Counted from the stretch's first letter, positions 1 through 8,209 are shown. The stretch: DNA of 37,871 nucleotides from a bacterium (GCA_026416715.1 JAOAEQ010000027.1:1-37871), one strand, 5' to 3'. The notes: generated by a model not told the origin, from the sequence alone. Made by a program: numbers and translations.

Positions 1-296
<296 letters not shown>

Positions 297-304
297 AAAT
301 TGGA

Positions 305-372
305 CTGCAACGTTATCGTTGCAGAATAAGTTTGTCTCTCGCTCAAATAAACTGAACAAATTAACTTTGTTC
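305..372 (-). other. 16S leader hairpins, possible rRNA processing stems
   Basis: Just upstream of the 16S 5' end are two hairpins. One is an 8-bp perfect stem (305-312 with 317-324, loop ttat). The other is a 7-bp stem (354-360 with 366-372). Such stems in rRNA leaders commonly take part in processing or ribosome assembly; this role is inferred from position only. Confidence 0.5.
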
Positions 373-420
373 TACTCAAACTGAATCAACGTTTGGGACC
401 GTATATTTTCCATCCTATTT

Positions 421-440
421 AGTTTTCAAAGACCAACCGG
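421..440 (-). promoter_or_regulatory. boxA-like antitermination motif in the rRNA leader
   Basis: On the minus strand the leader reads GGTCTTTGAAAACT, close to the boxA-type TCTTTGAAAAC motif found before 16S genes of Gram-positive and many other bacteria. It lies between the proximal promoter and the 16S 5' end, where Nus-factor antitermination signals sit. Assigned by motif and position. Confidence 0.5.
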
Positions 441-494
441 ATTAAACAAACTTATCCGATTAAAGTTTAGCTCATTTAGTGAGCCGAGTTAAAT

Positions 495-522
495 ATTATA
501 TCACAATATTATAATTTGTCAA
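495..522 (-). promoter_or_regulatory. rRNA promoter P2 (proximal)
   Basis: Reading the minus strand, a perfect TTGACA (-35, 522-517) is followed after 16 bp by a perfect TATAAT (-10, 500-495). It sits ~200 bp before the 16S 5' end and gives a leader of about 190 nt. Two perfect hexamers are typical of a strong growth-rate-controlled rRNA promoter. Confidence 0.85.
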
Positions 523-620
523 GAGGGAAAATAAGAAAATAACAACTTTTTTTGAAATTATTTTTGGCAGGTTACAGCCTGACGCTTTGTAGTATTTCCC
601 TATGTATATTCTTACTAAAA

Positions 621-650
621 ATTATAATCTAATTCAGTCTTCTGTGTCAA
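621..650 (-). promoter_or_regulatory. rRNA promoter P1 (distal)
   Basis: A second minus-strand promoter has TTGACA (650-645) and TATAAT (626-621) with an 18-bp spacer, about 125 bp upstream of P2. Tandem P1-P2 promoters are the usual arrangement for rRNA operons. Confidence 0.75.
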
Positions 651-659
651 GTGTTTTTT

Positions 660-1260
660 TGATTTTTGATTATTATATTGAGTGATATTTTAGAAAAAGA
701 ATTAGCTTTTTTCAGGTTGTCCTGTCGTCATATATTAGTATTGAATTTTACGCAATTAGCGTTATTTTCAAGTTAAGGTACAATAAGAACCATTTCTACT
801 AGGAAACGAGATTCTGACAATTTATCAAAATTCGTTACTTGAATTTGTCTTCTGTGAAAAACAATTCGACGTTGTTATAAATATAAATATTTAATCAACA
901 TGGAAAGATTCAAATTTGAATTTAGCTAATTCAGAACCGAATTCAACATATTGATGTCACTGACGGTAGATTGTCTATCTCTGTCACCTTAAATTTTTCA
1001 CCACAGGAGCAAAGTTCAAGGTCAATCAGGTATAATGATGGACTTAAACCCGAATTGATCTGATCAATTCGGGTTCCTCTCTAGATTTACAATTGTAAAA
1101 AATACAATGAACTTAAAAAATATAATCTGGTAGCTTATATTTGAAAATGACTGTAGTTGAAAAAATAACAACAATATAATCTTTCTTTGATTTTCAATAA
1201 GTAGTCGTATTAATAAAAAATATTTTATAATTATATAATTATTAATTTTCAATCTTTTCT
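660..1260. other. Non-coding AT-rich gap between the rRNA promoters and the membrane protein gene
   Basis: I see no supported gene in these ~600 bp. The short minus-strand frame at 1064-1252 is AT-rich and low-complexity and I do not accept it. The only clear structure is a perfect palindrome at 1047-1075 (14-bp arms around one base), which would form a strong hairpin in RNA of either strand. It lacks a clean U-tract, so it is at best a poor intrinsic terminator. A weaker imperfect stem lies around 957-985. Confidence 0.6.
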
Positions 1261-2916
1261 ATGATTTGGCGTAAAATTTCTATCCAAATTATTCATATTA
1301 TCTTCATAATAATCCTAGGCATCAGTTCATTTATTTGGGCTATTAAAGCTGGAGAACGTGGTTTTTTCCCCTTTGACCAATCGATAGTTTTCGATGGCGG
1401 ATATCGAATTCTTTCCGGTCAAATTCCGTTTAAAGATTTTATTCTTCCCTTTGGACCTACTACCCTATGGATTCAAGCGATATTTTTTAAATTATTTGGT
1501 ATTAACTATTTTTCATATATTTTAAACGCTGCGGTTATCAATGTTTTAGCTACACTAGGAAGTATATTGATATTATATTTTCTTTTCCCAAAGCAAAAAT
1601 ATCTTGCCTATCTATGCGGTATAATCACCTTGTTTTGGTTTCAACCGCCATTCGGTACTCCTTGGTTTGAACAAACCGCATTTTTCTTTGCTATATTATC
1701 AATTATAACCTTATTAGGTTCTATGTTATATAACAGATGGCGAAAGGAATATTCCTCTTGGGGGATGTTTATTTCCGGAGTAAGCGCATTTCTTTCGTTT
1801 CTAAGCAAACAAAACGTTGGATTGTCTATGTTTTCTGTGTATTTGTTATTTCTGTTGTTTCCCTTAAAGATTGGTTGGAAACAGAAAATTAAGCATACTC
1901 TGTTTTTTTTAACAGGTGTACTATGCGGTATAGTAATATTTACTTTCTGGTTATGGCGATATGCTGATATATCGATTTTTATGAATTACTTTTTTATTAT
2001 TCCATTGAGACTCGGTATCTCACGCTTGGGGAACTTCAAAACAGACTTTTTCCCGCCATTTGATTTCGCGCCGAAAGAACATACTTTTATTTCGCTTATT
2101 ACATTTAGTAGTGCCACTTATATCATTTCACTACATTGGTATAACTTACATCGAGGAAAAAAATATTTTACGAGAGAAATATATGCAGGTTTACTTGGAA
2201 TCGGATTACTAATCGCACAATATTTATTTACTCATACGACTAATAACCAACCGGAAAATGGCGCTCCCTTTATTGGGATAATCGCAGCTATTGGTATTGG
2301 ATTATGGTTACGAATATCATCCTCCTTACAATTTCGGAATATTCTACCACAAGAATTTAAACGAACCGGAGTTACTATTAGTATAAAACTAATTCTAGGA
2401 TTAATCCTATTGTGGCTGGTAATTCAAGGTATATCTGTTGGATTAAACCGCAATGTACATGATGTATTCACTAATTCAAAATTTCCACATTATTGCGTTG
2501 AAGATAAATTATCCATACTACGTTGGGGAAATCCTACCCATATCTATGGCAGACTGTTAAAAGAAGAGGATTTTGTATATCTGCTTAATTATCTCAAACA
2601 GCAGAATAAATCAGTATTTATCTTTCCGGATTATACAATAATTTATGGATTACTGAATCTACCATCTCCACAACCCGTATTATGGTTTCATAAAGATTTG
2701 ACCTATTCCTTATCATTGAAACACAATGAGTTAGACAACTGGATAGTTAATGATTTGAAGAAAAATGGCGTAGAATTAGTCGTTTTAGAAGATATATCTT
2801 GGCTAGGAACAAACTCTCGATTAGATGATTTTCCGTATTTAAAACAATACATAATAGCTAATTTTAAGTTAAGCAATCAAATTGGGATGTTTTATATTTT
2901 TCATAAAAAGGTATAA
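1261..2916 (+). CDS. Polytopic membrane protein, GT-C/PMT-like glycosyltransferase candidate
   Basis: A 551-residue protein with about ten hydrophobic segments. The first segment (residues ~10-28) is followed by an extracytoplasmic loop containing FFPFDQSIVFDGGYR (D39, D45) and then GQIPFKDFILPFGPT. An acidic pair in the first loop, many membrane passes and a smaller soluble C-terminal part (~residues 400-551) are the layout of GT-C enzymes such as ArnT/PMT family 39, which transfer sugars from polyprenyl-phosphate donors. Donor and acceptor cannot be told. The ATG at 1261 has no visible Shine-Dalgarno, and the gene is more AT-rich than most neighbours. It stands alone, facing the pilin genes. 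The GT-C assignment is inference from topology and these motifs. Confidence 0.6.
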   Translation: MIWRKISIQIIHIIFIIILGISSFIWAIKAGERGFFPFDQSIVFDGGYRILSGQIPFKDFILPFGPTTLWIQAIFFKLFGINYFSYILNAAVINVLATLGSILILYFLFPKQKYLAYLCGIITLFWFQPPFGTPWFEQTAFFFAILSIITLLGSMLYNRWRKEYSSWGMFISGVSAFLSFLSKQNVGLSMFSVYLLFLLFPLKIGWKQKIKHTLFFLTGVLCGIVIFTFWLWRYADISIFMNYFFIIPLRLGISRLGNFKTDFFPPFDFAPKEHTFISLITFSSATYIISLHWYNLHRGKKYFTREIYAGLLGIGLLIAQYLFTHTTNNQPENGAPFIGIIAAIGIGLWLRISSSLQFRNILPQEFKRTGVTISIKLILGLILLWLVIQGISVGLNRNVHDVFTNSKFPHYCVEDKLSILRWGNPTHIYGRLLKEEDFVYLLNYLKQQNKSVFIFPDYTIIYGLLNLPSPQPVLWFHKDLTYSLSLKHNELDNWIVNDLKKNGVELVVLEDISWLGTNSRLDDFPYLKQYIIANFKLSNQIGMFYIFHKKV

Positions 2917-3044
2917 CTCTAAACATCAGCCATAAATTTTAAAAGTGCGTATATTAAATCACGAACAAAGACTACCTCGTTCGTTCCTTTTAGACCGAAT
3001 CTATATGTTCAAGGTAAAAATCTGATATACTCGTTTAATAGAAA

Positions 3045-3617
3045 CTATTGGTTAAATCCCGCTCGACCAACACCATACTTCTGGGTACGATAAATATCAC
3101 CATTACTAACCGTTCCATTTGATGGGTCGTAATATTGATTTTCTGCTGTTTCCGAATCCCGATCCGGACCAAGTGACCATAACCGCCACATTCCATCACC
3201 TTCGGTCCCTTGTGGATAGGTAACCGTAGCGTTTCCTCCACGCGTCGCCCAATTTACATACCGATATCGTTCACCAATTCGTTCAGTTGAACCACCAGGA
3301 TTTCTCAACACAGCAAAAGGATCATAGAGTTTATTACTTGTAATATATGTAATCGGTGTACTTATGGCATTCGGCAAATAGAATGGCCATGCTGGAGGCC
3401 AACCTAAAAAATCTAGCGGATAAAATGTATTATCTACATAATACGATTCAAGTGCCGTAGCAATTGTTTGGTGCTCTTTTTTAACTTGAGATACTTTTGC
3501 TCGAGTCTGTGCGGCGAGAAAGTTCGGTATCGCTATCGCAGCGAGAATCGCAATTATCGCTACCACAATCAGCAACTCAATTAACGTAAACCCAAAATTC
3601 TTTTTGTTAAGTTTCAT
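3045..3617 (-). CDS. Type II secretion/type IV pilin-like pseudopilin (copy 1)
   Basis: A 190-residue protein with a class III signal: short basic leader, cleavage after Gly9 in KKNFG|FTLIE with Glu at +5, then a hydrophobic helix ending AIPNFLAAQTRAKVS. The mature part has YYVDNTFYP, a Gly/Pro-rich middle and a C-terminal WSLGPD...YDPSNG stretch like the GspG/DUF1559 pseudopilins. After cleavage by a prepilin peptidase it should sit in the inner membrane and may join a filament. The start at 3617 follows GGGGGTGA on the minus strand. It lies downstream of copy 2 but behind that gene's terminator, so it probably has its own promoter. No assembly genes are in the window. Confidence 0.85.
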   Translation of the reverse strand: MKLNKKNFGFTLIELLIVVAIIAILAAIAIPNFLAAQTRAKVSQVKKEHQTIATALESYYVDNTFYPLDFLGWPPAWPFYLPNAISTPITYITSNKLYDPFAVLRNPGGSTERIGERYRYVNWATRGGNATVTYPQGTEGDGMWRLWSLGPDRDSETAENQYYDPSNGTVSNGDIYRTQKYGVGRAGFNQ

Positions 3618-3710
3618 TTTAATTCACCCCCTATACTTTTAAAAATAATTTGTTTTAGATATGTAGGTTCTGTATGGAAAGATTAAAATCCATTGGACGG
3701 ATAAATTAGT

Positions 3711-3748
3711 AAAAAAAAAGGAACGAATACAAAAGTATTCGTTCCTTT
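3711..3748 (-). terminator. Intrinsic terminator after pseudopilin copy 2
   Basis: A perfect 14-bp stem (3748-3735 with 3730-3717) with a 4-nt loop is followed on the minus strand by a run of T (3719-3711). It begins 20 bp past the stop of the upstream pilin gene and separates the two pilin copies transcriptionally. Confidence 0.9.
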
Positions 3749-3767
3749 ATCAACCTTTGAAAAAATT

Positions 3768-4445
3768 TTATTCCACACCCATGTCTGTTAGTGAACCGTA
3801 TTCCGTTCTATGGTCAGCTTCTTTCTGCGAACGAATCACATCACCCCAACTCATCGTGCCATTGGTTGGATCGTATAGAAGCGCATTAGCATCCCAAACA
3901 TATTGCGGCGGAATAGTCACGCCTTTATAGATCAACCCTGCATAAGGACCTGCGGTGCCATCCGGTCCGCAAGAAGATAACCGCCATTTACCATAATTCC
4001 ACCGACCTTTTTTAGCCGACTCTCGACCAACCAAATCTGGCCAGTTAGCTCCGTATCGGTTATCATAGTGCCCATTTACTTCACAATCATAATTGATATA
4101 CCGATAACGGTCCCCAGGATACATCCCACCATAAATTCCAATCGGTCGCATTAAATCTCGAAGCTTACCACTGGCAATATACGCTACCGGCGTACTGATA
4201 CAATCCGGAACATACCATGGCCAACCACCACTGTGTAATATCAAATCATCCGGATATGCCGTGTTATCTACATAATACGCTTCCAACGCCGTGGCTAACG
4301 ATTTCATCTCACCTTTCGCTCGGGTTACCTTTGCTCGAGTCTGTGCGGCGAGAAAGTTCGGTATCGCTATCGCAGCGAGAATCGCAATAATCGCTACCAC
4401 AATCAATAACTCAATTAACGTAAATCCAAAATTCTTTTTACTCAT
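3768..4445 (-). CDS. Type II secretion/type IV pilin-like pseudopilin (copy 2)
   Basis: A 225-residue protein with leader SKKNFG|FTLIE (cleavage after Gly7, Glu at +5) and the same hydrophobic helix as copy 1. The globular part continues with YYVDNTAYPDD, WYVPDCISTPVAY, a long Gly/Tyr-rich region and WRLSSCGPDG, then YDPTNGTMSWGD. It is ~35 residues longer than copy 1 in the variable C-terminal half. A strong AAAGGAGGTGA lies upstream of ATG 4445. Its first ~110 bp are almost identical in DNA to copy 1, pointing to recent duplication or gene conversion. Role as a filament or secretion pseudopilin is from family knowledge; substrate unknown. Confidence 0.85.
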   Translation of the reverse strand: MSKKNFGFTLIELLIVVAIIAILAAIAIPNFLAAQTRAKVTRAKGEMKSLATALEAYYVDNTAYPDDLILHSGGWPWYVPDCISTPVAYIASGKLRDLMRPIGIYGGMYPGDRYRYINYDCEVNGHYDNRYGANWPDLVGRESAKKGRWNYGKWRLSSCGPDGTAGPYAGLIYKGVTIPPQYVWDANALLYDPTNGTMSWGDVIRSQKEADHRTEYGSLTDMGVE

Positions 4446-4485
4446 TTATAACTTTCACCTCCTTTACTAGAAAATCAAAAACAAT

Positions 4486-4544
4486 AAAAATGTAATTACA
4501 TTTTTACACTATATAAAATAACACAAAGTAAAGAATATCGTCAA
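4486..4544 (-). promoter_or_regulatory. Possible promoter and palindromic operator before pseudopilin copy 2
   Basis: On the minus strand TTGACG (4544-4539) and TATTTT (4520-4515) with 18-bp spacing form a weak sigma70-type promoter. Just downstream is a perfect 20-bp palindrome, aaaaatgtaattacattttt (4486-4505), placed where a repressor would bind or where the transcript would fold. Both calls rest on pattern only. Confidence 0.35.
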
Positions 4545-4613
4545 CAAAAAGTTACATAATTATTGAGATTTATATACCAGTTTATTATTTATTCTGATAA
4601 CTATTAATATTAA

Positions 4614-4643
4614 TTGACAAAAAAGCTGAATTCTAGCTATAAT
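4614..4643 (+). promoter_or_regulatory. Promoter of rpsU
   Basis: Perfect TTGACA (4614-4619) and TATAAT (4638-4643) with 18-bp spacing. The start site would be near 4650, giving a ~65-nt leader before rpsU. With no terminator seen before apt, it may also drive the RNA structure at 4948-5060 and apt. Confidence 0.8.
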
Positions 4644-4716
4644 CTATACATAAATTATATATCATCATAAGTATATAGTGATAAGGATAAAAGAGAGAAT
4701 AGGGGGTGGACTATGG

Positions 4717-4920
4717 ATGCCAGAAGTTAAAGTGATGGACAATGAAACTATCGATAAAGCATTGCGTCGGTTCAAAAAAGAATGCGAAAAACAGGGGTTA
4801 ATGCAAGAACTTAAAAAACGCGAATACTACGATAAACCTAGCATTCGTAAAAAGAAGAAACAAATCGCTGCGTTACGGAAAAAACAGAAACGACACTATT
4901 CGAGTCGGTTTGAAGCTTAG
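4717..4920 (+). CDS. rpsU: Small ribosomal subunit protein bS21
   Basis: A 67-residue, very basic protein with the bS21 pattern: an N-terminal stretch VMDNETIDKALRRFKKECEK, then LKKREYYDKPSIRKKKK, and a Lys/Arg-rich C-terminus. bS21 binds the 30S platform next to the 3' end of 16S rRNA and helps initiation. I choose ATG 4717 because AGGGGGTGG (4701-4709) lies 7 nt before it. A GTG at 4678 would extend the frame by 13 residues without conservation or a ribosome binding site. The strong SD contrasts with several neighbours that lack one. Confidence 0.95.
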   Translation: MPEVKVMDNETIDKALRRFKKECEKQGLMQELKKREYYDKPSIRKKKKQIAALRKKQKRHYSSRFEA

Positions 4921-4947
4921 AATATATAAACATTTTAAATTTACATA

Positions 4948-5060
4948 GGTTAGGTCATTCCGCACCGCATATTAGGACTGGACAATTTTACTATCCATGA
5001 AACAACAATAGTCTTATCTTATCGAACTTATCCAAATACACTGTGTGGGATGACCTAACT
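4948..5060 (+). ncRNA. Structured RNA segment between rpsU and apt (unknown class)
   Basis: Bases 4949-4965 pair with 5043-5059 over 17 consecutive positions, two of them G.U, and 4948-5060 adds another G.U. A second stem, AGGACU (4974-4979) with AGUCUU (about 5011-5016), lies inside. The wobbles would be A.C mismatches on the other strand, so the + strand is the likely RNA. The closing helix ends in CUCUUUUU, 12 nt before the apt start, and no clear SD lies between. It may be a cis-regulator of apt or a small RNA with a terminator. It does not match the purine riboswitch, 6S, SRP or T-box patterns I know. Confidence 0.5.
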
Positions 5061-5071
5061 CTTTTTATGGT

Positions 5072-5590
5072 ATGCCACTGAATTTAGTCCAATATATTCG
5101 TGATTTACCGGATTGGCCGAAACCCGGAATTATTTTTCGCGATATTACTCCTTTATTAAAAGATAAAACTGCATTTGCTGCAGCAATTAACTGGATAAGT
5201 GAACCGTATTTACACCAACCGGTAGATTTAATTGTCGGCATCGAATCCCGTGGATTTATTTTAGCGAGCGGAGTTGCGTATCGTCTCGGGGTTGGCTTCG
5301 TTCCAGCTCGTAAACCTGGTAAACTCCCTTGGAAAACGGTTACCGCATCATATCAATTAGAATATGGAACTGATAGTTTGCAAATTCATCAAGATGCAAT
5401 CGAACCGAAACAGAAAGTGGTCATCATAGATGATGTTCTAGCGACTGGCGGAACATTAAGCGCAACTATTGAACTAGTTAATAAGTTGCAAGGTGAAATC
5501 GTTGAAATTGTCACGCTAATTGAGTTAACCTTTTTACAGGGACGACAAAAATTAGGAAATTATCCTTATCGGTCATTGATAAGGTACTAG
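5072..5590 (+). CDS. apt: Adenine phosphoribosyltransferase
   Basis: A 172-residue cytoplasmic enzyme that joins adenine and PRPP to make AMP. Visible family marks are the N-terminal IRDLPDWPKPGIIFRDITPLL, GIESRGFILASGVAYRLGVGF, the RKPGKLPW loop, and the PRPP-binding VVIIDDVLATGGT. Length is normal for the family. The ATG at 5072 fits the conserved N-terminus, but no ordinary Shine-Dalgarno precedes it; instead the 3' arm of the long RNA helix ends 12 nt upstream. With adenine deaminase and the Bmp-type importer further right it forms a purine-salvage theme. Confidence 0.97.
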   Translation: MPLNLVQYIRDLPDWPKPGIIFRDITPLLKDKTAFAAAINWISEPYLHQPVDLIVGIESRGFILASGVAYRLGVGFVPARKPGKLPWKTVTASYQLEYGTDSLQIHQDAIEPKQKVVIIDDVLATGGTLSATIELVNKLQGEIVEIVTLIELTFLQGRQKLGNYPYRSLIRY

Positions 5591-5606
5591 CGCACTATAC
5601 CCCAAT

Positions 5607-5708
5607 AAATTCCAAGTTCCAAGCATCAAACTCCAAACAACACCCTGAAAGACTAGAACTTGGAATTTGCAATCTATTGGAATTTTGGAATTTGGATTTT
5701 GGAATTTC
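5607..5708. repeat. Low-complexity 'ttggaattt/ttccaa' intergenic repeat with inverted arms
   Basis: Directly before the tRNA lies a run of variations on TTCCAA/TTGGAA. It includes a perfect 13-bp inverted repeat (5607-5619 with 5656-5668) and then several tandem ttggaattt-like units. Such phrase-like repeats are scattered in intergenic DNA of many environmental bacteria. Short frames here are not genes. Confidence 0.6.
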
Positions 5709-5718
5709 GATGTATGGT

Positions 5719-5795
5719 GCGCCCGTAGCTCAGTTGGATAGAGCAGCGGTTTCCTAAACCGCATGCCGGGGGTTCAATTCCCCCCGGGCGTTCCA
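5719..5795 (+). tRNA. tRNA-Arg (anticodon CCU), CCA encoded
   Basis: A full cloverleaf can be folded: acceptor GCGCCCG with CGGGCGU, D-arm GCTC/GAGC, anticodon stem GCGGT/ACCGC around loop TTCCTAA (anticodon CCU, reading AGG), T-stem GGGGG/CCCCC with loop TTCAATT, then T73 and an encoded CCA (5793-5795). The first acceptor pair is G1.U72, unusual for arginine tRNA, and the discriminator base is U. Confidence 0.93.
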
Positions 5796-5885
5796 AATCA
5801 AAGGGAAATTGTTTATTTTTATTTGTTGTGATTTTAAATCTATATTTTAATTATCTTATCAAGAGGAGTTTATACCAAACGACTT

Positions 5886-6608
5886 ATGGCCGATGCAAAA
5901 CATATAAAACTTGATAAAAAAACTTTGAAAAAAAACGAATTAGCAATTTTTGTTGACCATGCCATTCGATACACCCGAACTCATCCAAAACAAGTCATTA
6001 TCCCGGTCGTTGCAACGGTAGTTGGGATACTTCTCATTTATGCAAGTATTTCCTATTTCAAAGAACAGCAAAAATCTGCTGAATTAAGCCTGTTAGAAGG
6101 GATTCAATTCTATCACAATGCATTTCAGAGCCAAGACCGAGCAACGCAGACAATTAATTATACTCAATGTATTGAAAAATTTAAATCGGTTTCAGAAAAA
6201 TATTCCCGAACCAAATCAGGTCAATATGCCCGACTCTATCTAGCCGATGTTTATTTTCGCTTGAATAGAACTGACGATGCTATTAATACTTACCAAGAGA
6301 TTCTAAAAAAGTCGCCGCGCGGATTTATCGCTGCATGGGCACAATTATCACTTGGCTATATCTACTTAAACCGGCACGATTTCCCAAAAGCCATTGCAGC
6401 GTTTGACCAGTTGGTAAACCATCAGCCAGATAGTTTTTTAATTTCAGAAGCTTTAGTTCAACTCGGAAAGAGCTATGAACAAACCGGAAATTTAATGAAA
6501 GCGAAAGAATGTTACAATCGCGTAATAAAAACCTATCCAAATTCAGGTTGGGCAGCTGAAGCTTCCAGTCGGCTTGGCGTATTAGCTAATCTAAAACCTA
6601 ATGGATAA
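5886..6608 (+). CDS. Membrane-anchored TPR protein
   Basis: A 240-residue protein with a basic cytoplasmic N-terminus, one transmembrane helix (~residues 38-57, VIIPVVATVVGILLIYASIS) and at least three TPR units in the remaining extracytoplasmic part (for example ARLYLADVYFRLNRTDDAI, AQLSLGYIYLNRHDFPKAI, ALVQLGKSYEQTGNLMKAK). This matches the YfgM-like/tetratricopeptide-2 architecture, used for protein-protein contacts at the inner membrane. Its stop overlaps the start of the downstream CtpA-type protease by 8 nt, so the two are probably translationally coupled, and the TPR protein may serve as an adaptor for that protease (inference). GAGGAG (5863-5868) is rather far (17 nt) from ATG 5886. 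Confidence 0.8.
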   Translation: MADAKHIKLDKKTLKKNELAIFVDHAIRYTRTHPKQVIIPVVATVVGILLIYASISYFKEQQKSAELSLLEGIQFYHNAFQSQDRATQTINYTQCIEKFKSVSEKYSRTKSGQYARLYLADVYFRLNRTDDAINTYQEILKKSPRGFIAAWAQLSLGYIYLNRHDFPKAIAAFDQLVNHQPDSFLISEALVQLGKSYEQTGNLMKAKECYNRVIKTYPNSGWAAEASSRLGVLANLKPNG

Positions 6609-7998
6609 GAAAAGTGAGAAAATTTCTATGAACAAAACCTTTTTATCTCGGGCGTTAAAAATATTCGGACTCGTAGTTCTTATCTTAGTTCTTAGTCTCT
6701 TATTAAGCAGTGGATTTTCAAAACCAAAATCTGCGCAACAAACCGAGTTATATGAGAACCTCAAACTGTTTAGTGAAGTACTCGCTCGTATCCAATCGAA
6801 TTATGTTGAAGAAGTTCAGCCGAAAGAACTGGTTCGTGGAGCGATTCGCGGTATGTTACGCACGCTCGACCCGTATAGCCAGTTTATGGAACCCGACCAA
6901 TTAAAAGAACTAGAGATTGACACTCGGGGCGAATTTGGCGGGCTGGGTATTCGAATAACAATTCGGGATGGTTGGTTAACTGTAGAATCACCGATAGAAA
7001 ATACACCGGCATTTCGTGCGGGGATTAAAGCCAACGATCGCATTGTTGAAATTGATGGAAAGAGCACTGAAGGAATTACACAAGAAGATGCGGTAAAAAA
7101 ACTGCGCGGTCCGAAAGGAACCCAGGTAACATTAAAAATCGCTCGAGAAGGGCAGAAAGATTTATTAACATTCACCATAACTCGCGATATTATTAAACTG
7201 GAAAGTGTTCGTGGAAAACTTATTACCGATTCTATTGGATATATCCGTATCACTGAATTTCGCGAAAAAACACCGGAGGATTTAAAACGAATCTTAACGC
7301 AATTGGAAAAGGAAGGAATGTCCGCAATCATATTAGACCTTCGATATAATCCTGGCGGTTTGTTGAAATCAGCGGTTGCCGTTAGCGATTTATTTCTTCC
7401 CGCAAACAAGATCATTGTGAGTACCCGTGGGCGTGCTCCTGGACAAGATAGCGTATATAAATCTACGGATGAACAACCGAAATTTTTGAAATATCCGATA
7501 GCTGTTTTGGTTAATGAAGGAAGCGCGAGTGCTTCAGAAATTGTCGCTGGTGCTTTACAGGACTGGAAACGAGGTGTCATTATTGGTCCTAAAGGAAAAC
7601 GAACTTTTGGAAAAGGTTCAGTCCAATCGGTAATGGATTTAAGTGGTAACTGTGGATTACGGTTAACCACCGCAAAATATTATACACCGAGTGGAAAAAG
7701 TATTCATCGGACTACATCAGAACCGACAACAGGTGGTATTGTCCCTAACATTGAAGTAGAAGTTCCGCCAGAAGTTGAAATGGCACTAATGGCACAGGGA
7801 ACCCTTGGAGATTTAAAAGTTCCAAAAGTTAAAATTGAAAATGAAAAAATTATCACCGAAAAAGAAATGGTAGAAGATGTCGAACTCGTTCAAGCGATTA
7901 ATATTTTGAAGGCTTCTGATTATTTTCGGAACATAAATTCGGGGACAACTTTCCCCGAACAAACTATCGCTTCGGATACAGGTAAATCTAAAATATAA
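6601..7998 (+). CDS. ctpA: Carboxyl-terminal processing protease (S41 family, CtpA-type)
   Basis: A 465-residue periplasmic serine protease anchored by an N-terminal hydrophobic segment (~residues 18-40). Order: N-terminal helical region, PDZ domain (~95-180, containing GGLGIRI and PAFRAGIKANDRIVEIDG), then the S41 catalytic core. By alignment to the Prc motif SASASE the nucleophile is Ser310 and the general base is Lys338 in TFGKGSVQ. Three extra residues (GKR) sit before TFGKG compared with common forms. These enzymes trim or degrade substrates from their C-termini. ATG 6601 overlaps the TPR gene by 8 nt; ATG 6631 is an alternative that still keeps the signal/anchor. Confidence 0.95.
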   Translation: MDKKSEKISMNKTFLSRALKIFGLVVLILVLSLLLSSGFSKPKSAQQTELYENLKLFSEVLARIQSNYVEEVQPKELVRGAIRGMLRTLDPYSQFMEPDQLKELEIDTRGEFGGLGIRITIRDGWLTVESPIENTPAFRAGIKANDRIVEIDGKSTEGITQEDAVKKLRGPKGTQVTLKIAREGQKDLLTFTITRDIIKLESVRGKLITDSIGYIRITEFREKTPEDLKRILTQLEKEGMSAIILDLRYNPGGLLKSAVAVSDLFLPANKIIVSTRGRAPGQDSVYKSTDEQPKFLKYPIAVLVNEGSASASEIVAGALQDWKRGVIIGPKGKRTFGKGSVQSVMDLSGNCGLRLTTAKYYTPSGKSIHRTTSEPTTGGIVPNIEVEVPPEVEMALMAQGTLGDLKVPKVKIENEKIITEKEMVEDVELVQAINILKASDYFRNINSGTTFPEQTIASDTGKSKI

Positions 7999-8209
7999 TG
8001 AATACTTGTATTAACAAGTTCCCTAATAACTAAGGAATATTCACATCATAGTGTTAGATTATACTTAAACGGTGACAGGTTAGTTATGTGATTCTCACGC
8101 GATTAGCATATCTATGGTATATGGATATCTATGATATTGCACAACTACACCTGGAATTATATCACTTCACCCTGAATTAATTTATTTATTTTAACTTCAT
8201 TCAATTGTT

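Noticed and set aside
1047-1075. Strong intrinsic terminator in the left gap
   Set aside because: The palindrome is perfect but lacks a U-tract on either strand and no gene ends just before it.
4678-4716. GTG extension of rpsU
   Set aside because: The conserved bS21 N-terminus and the strong SD point to ATG 4717.
4948-5060. 6S RNA, SRP RNA or purine riboswitch for the rpsU-apt structure
   Set aside because: Too short for 6S, lacks the SRP GGAA-loop domain, and does not show the three-way purine-riboswitch junction; left unclassified.
6816-7670. 284-residue minus-strand frame
   Set aside because: It is a shadow of the ctpA gene on the other strand; the + strand frame has all protease motifs.
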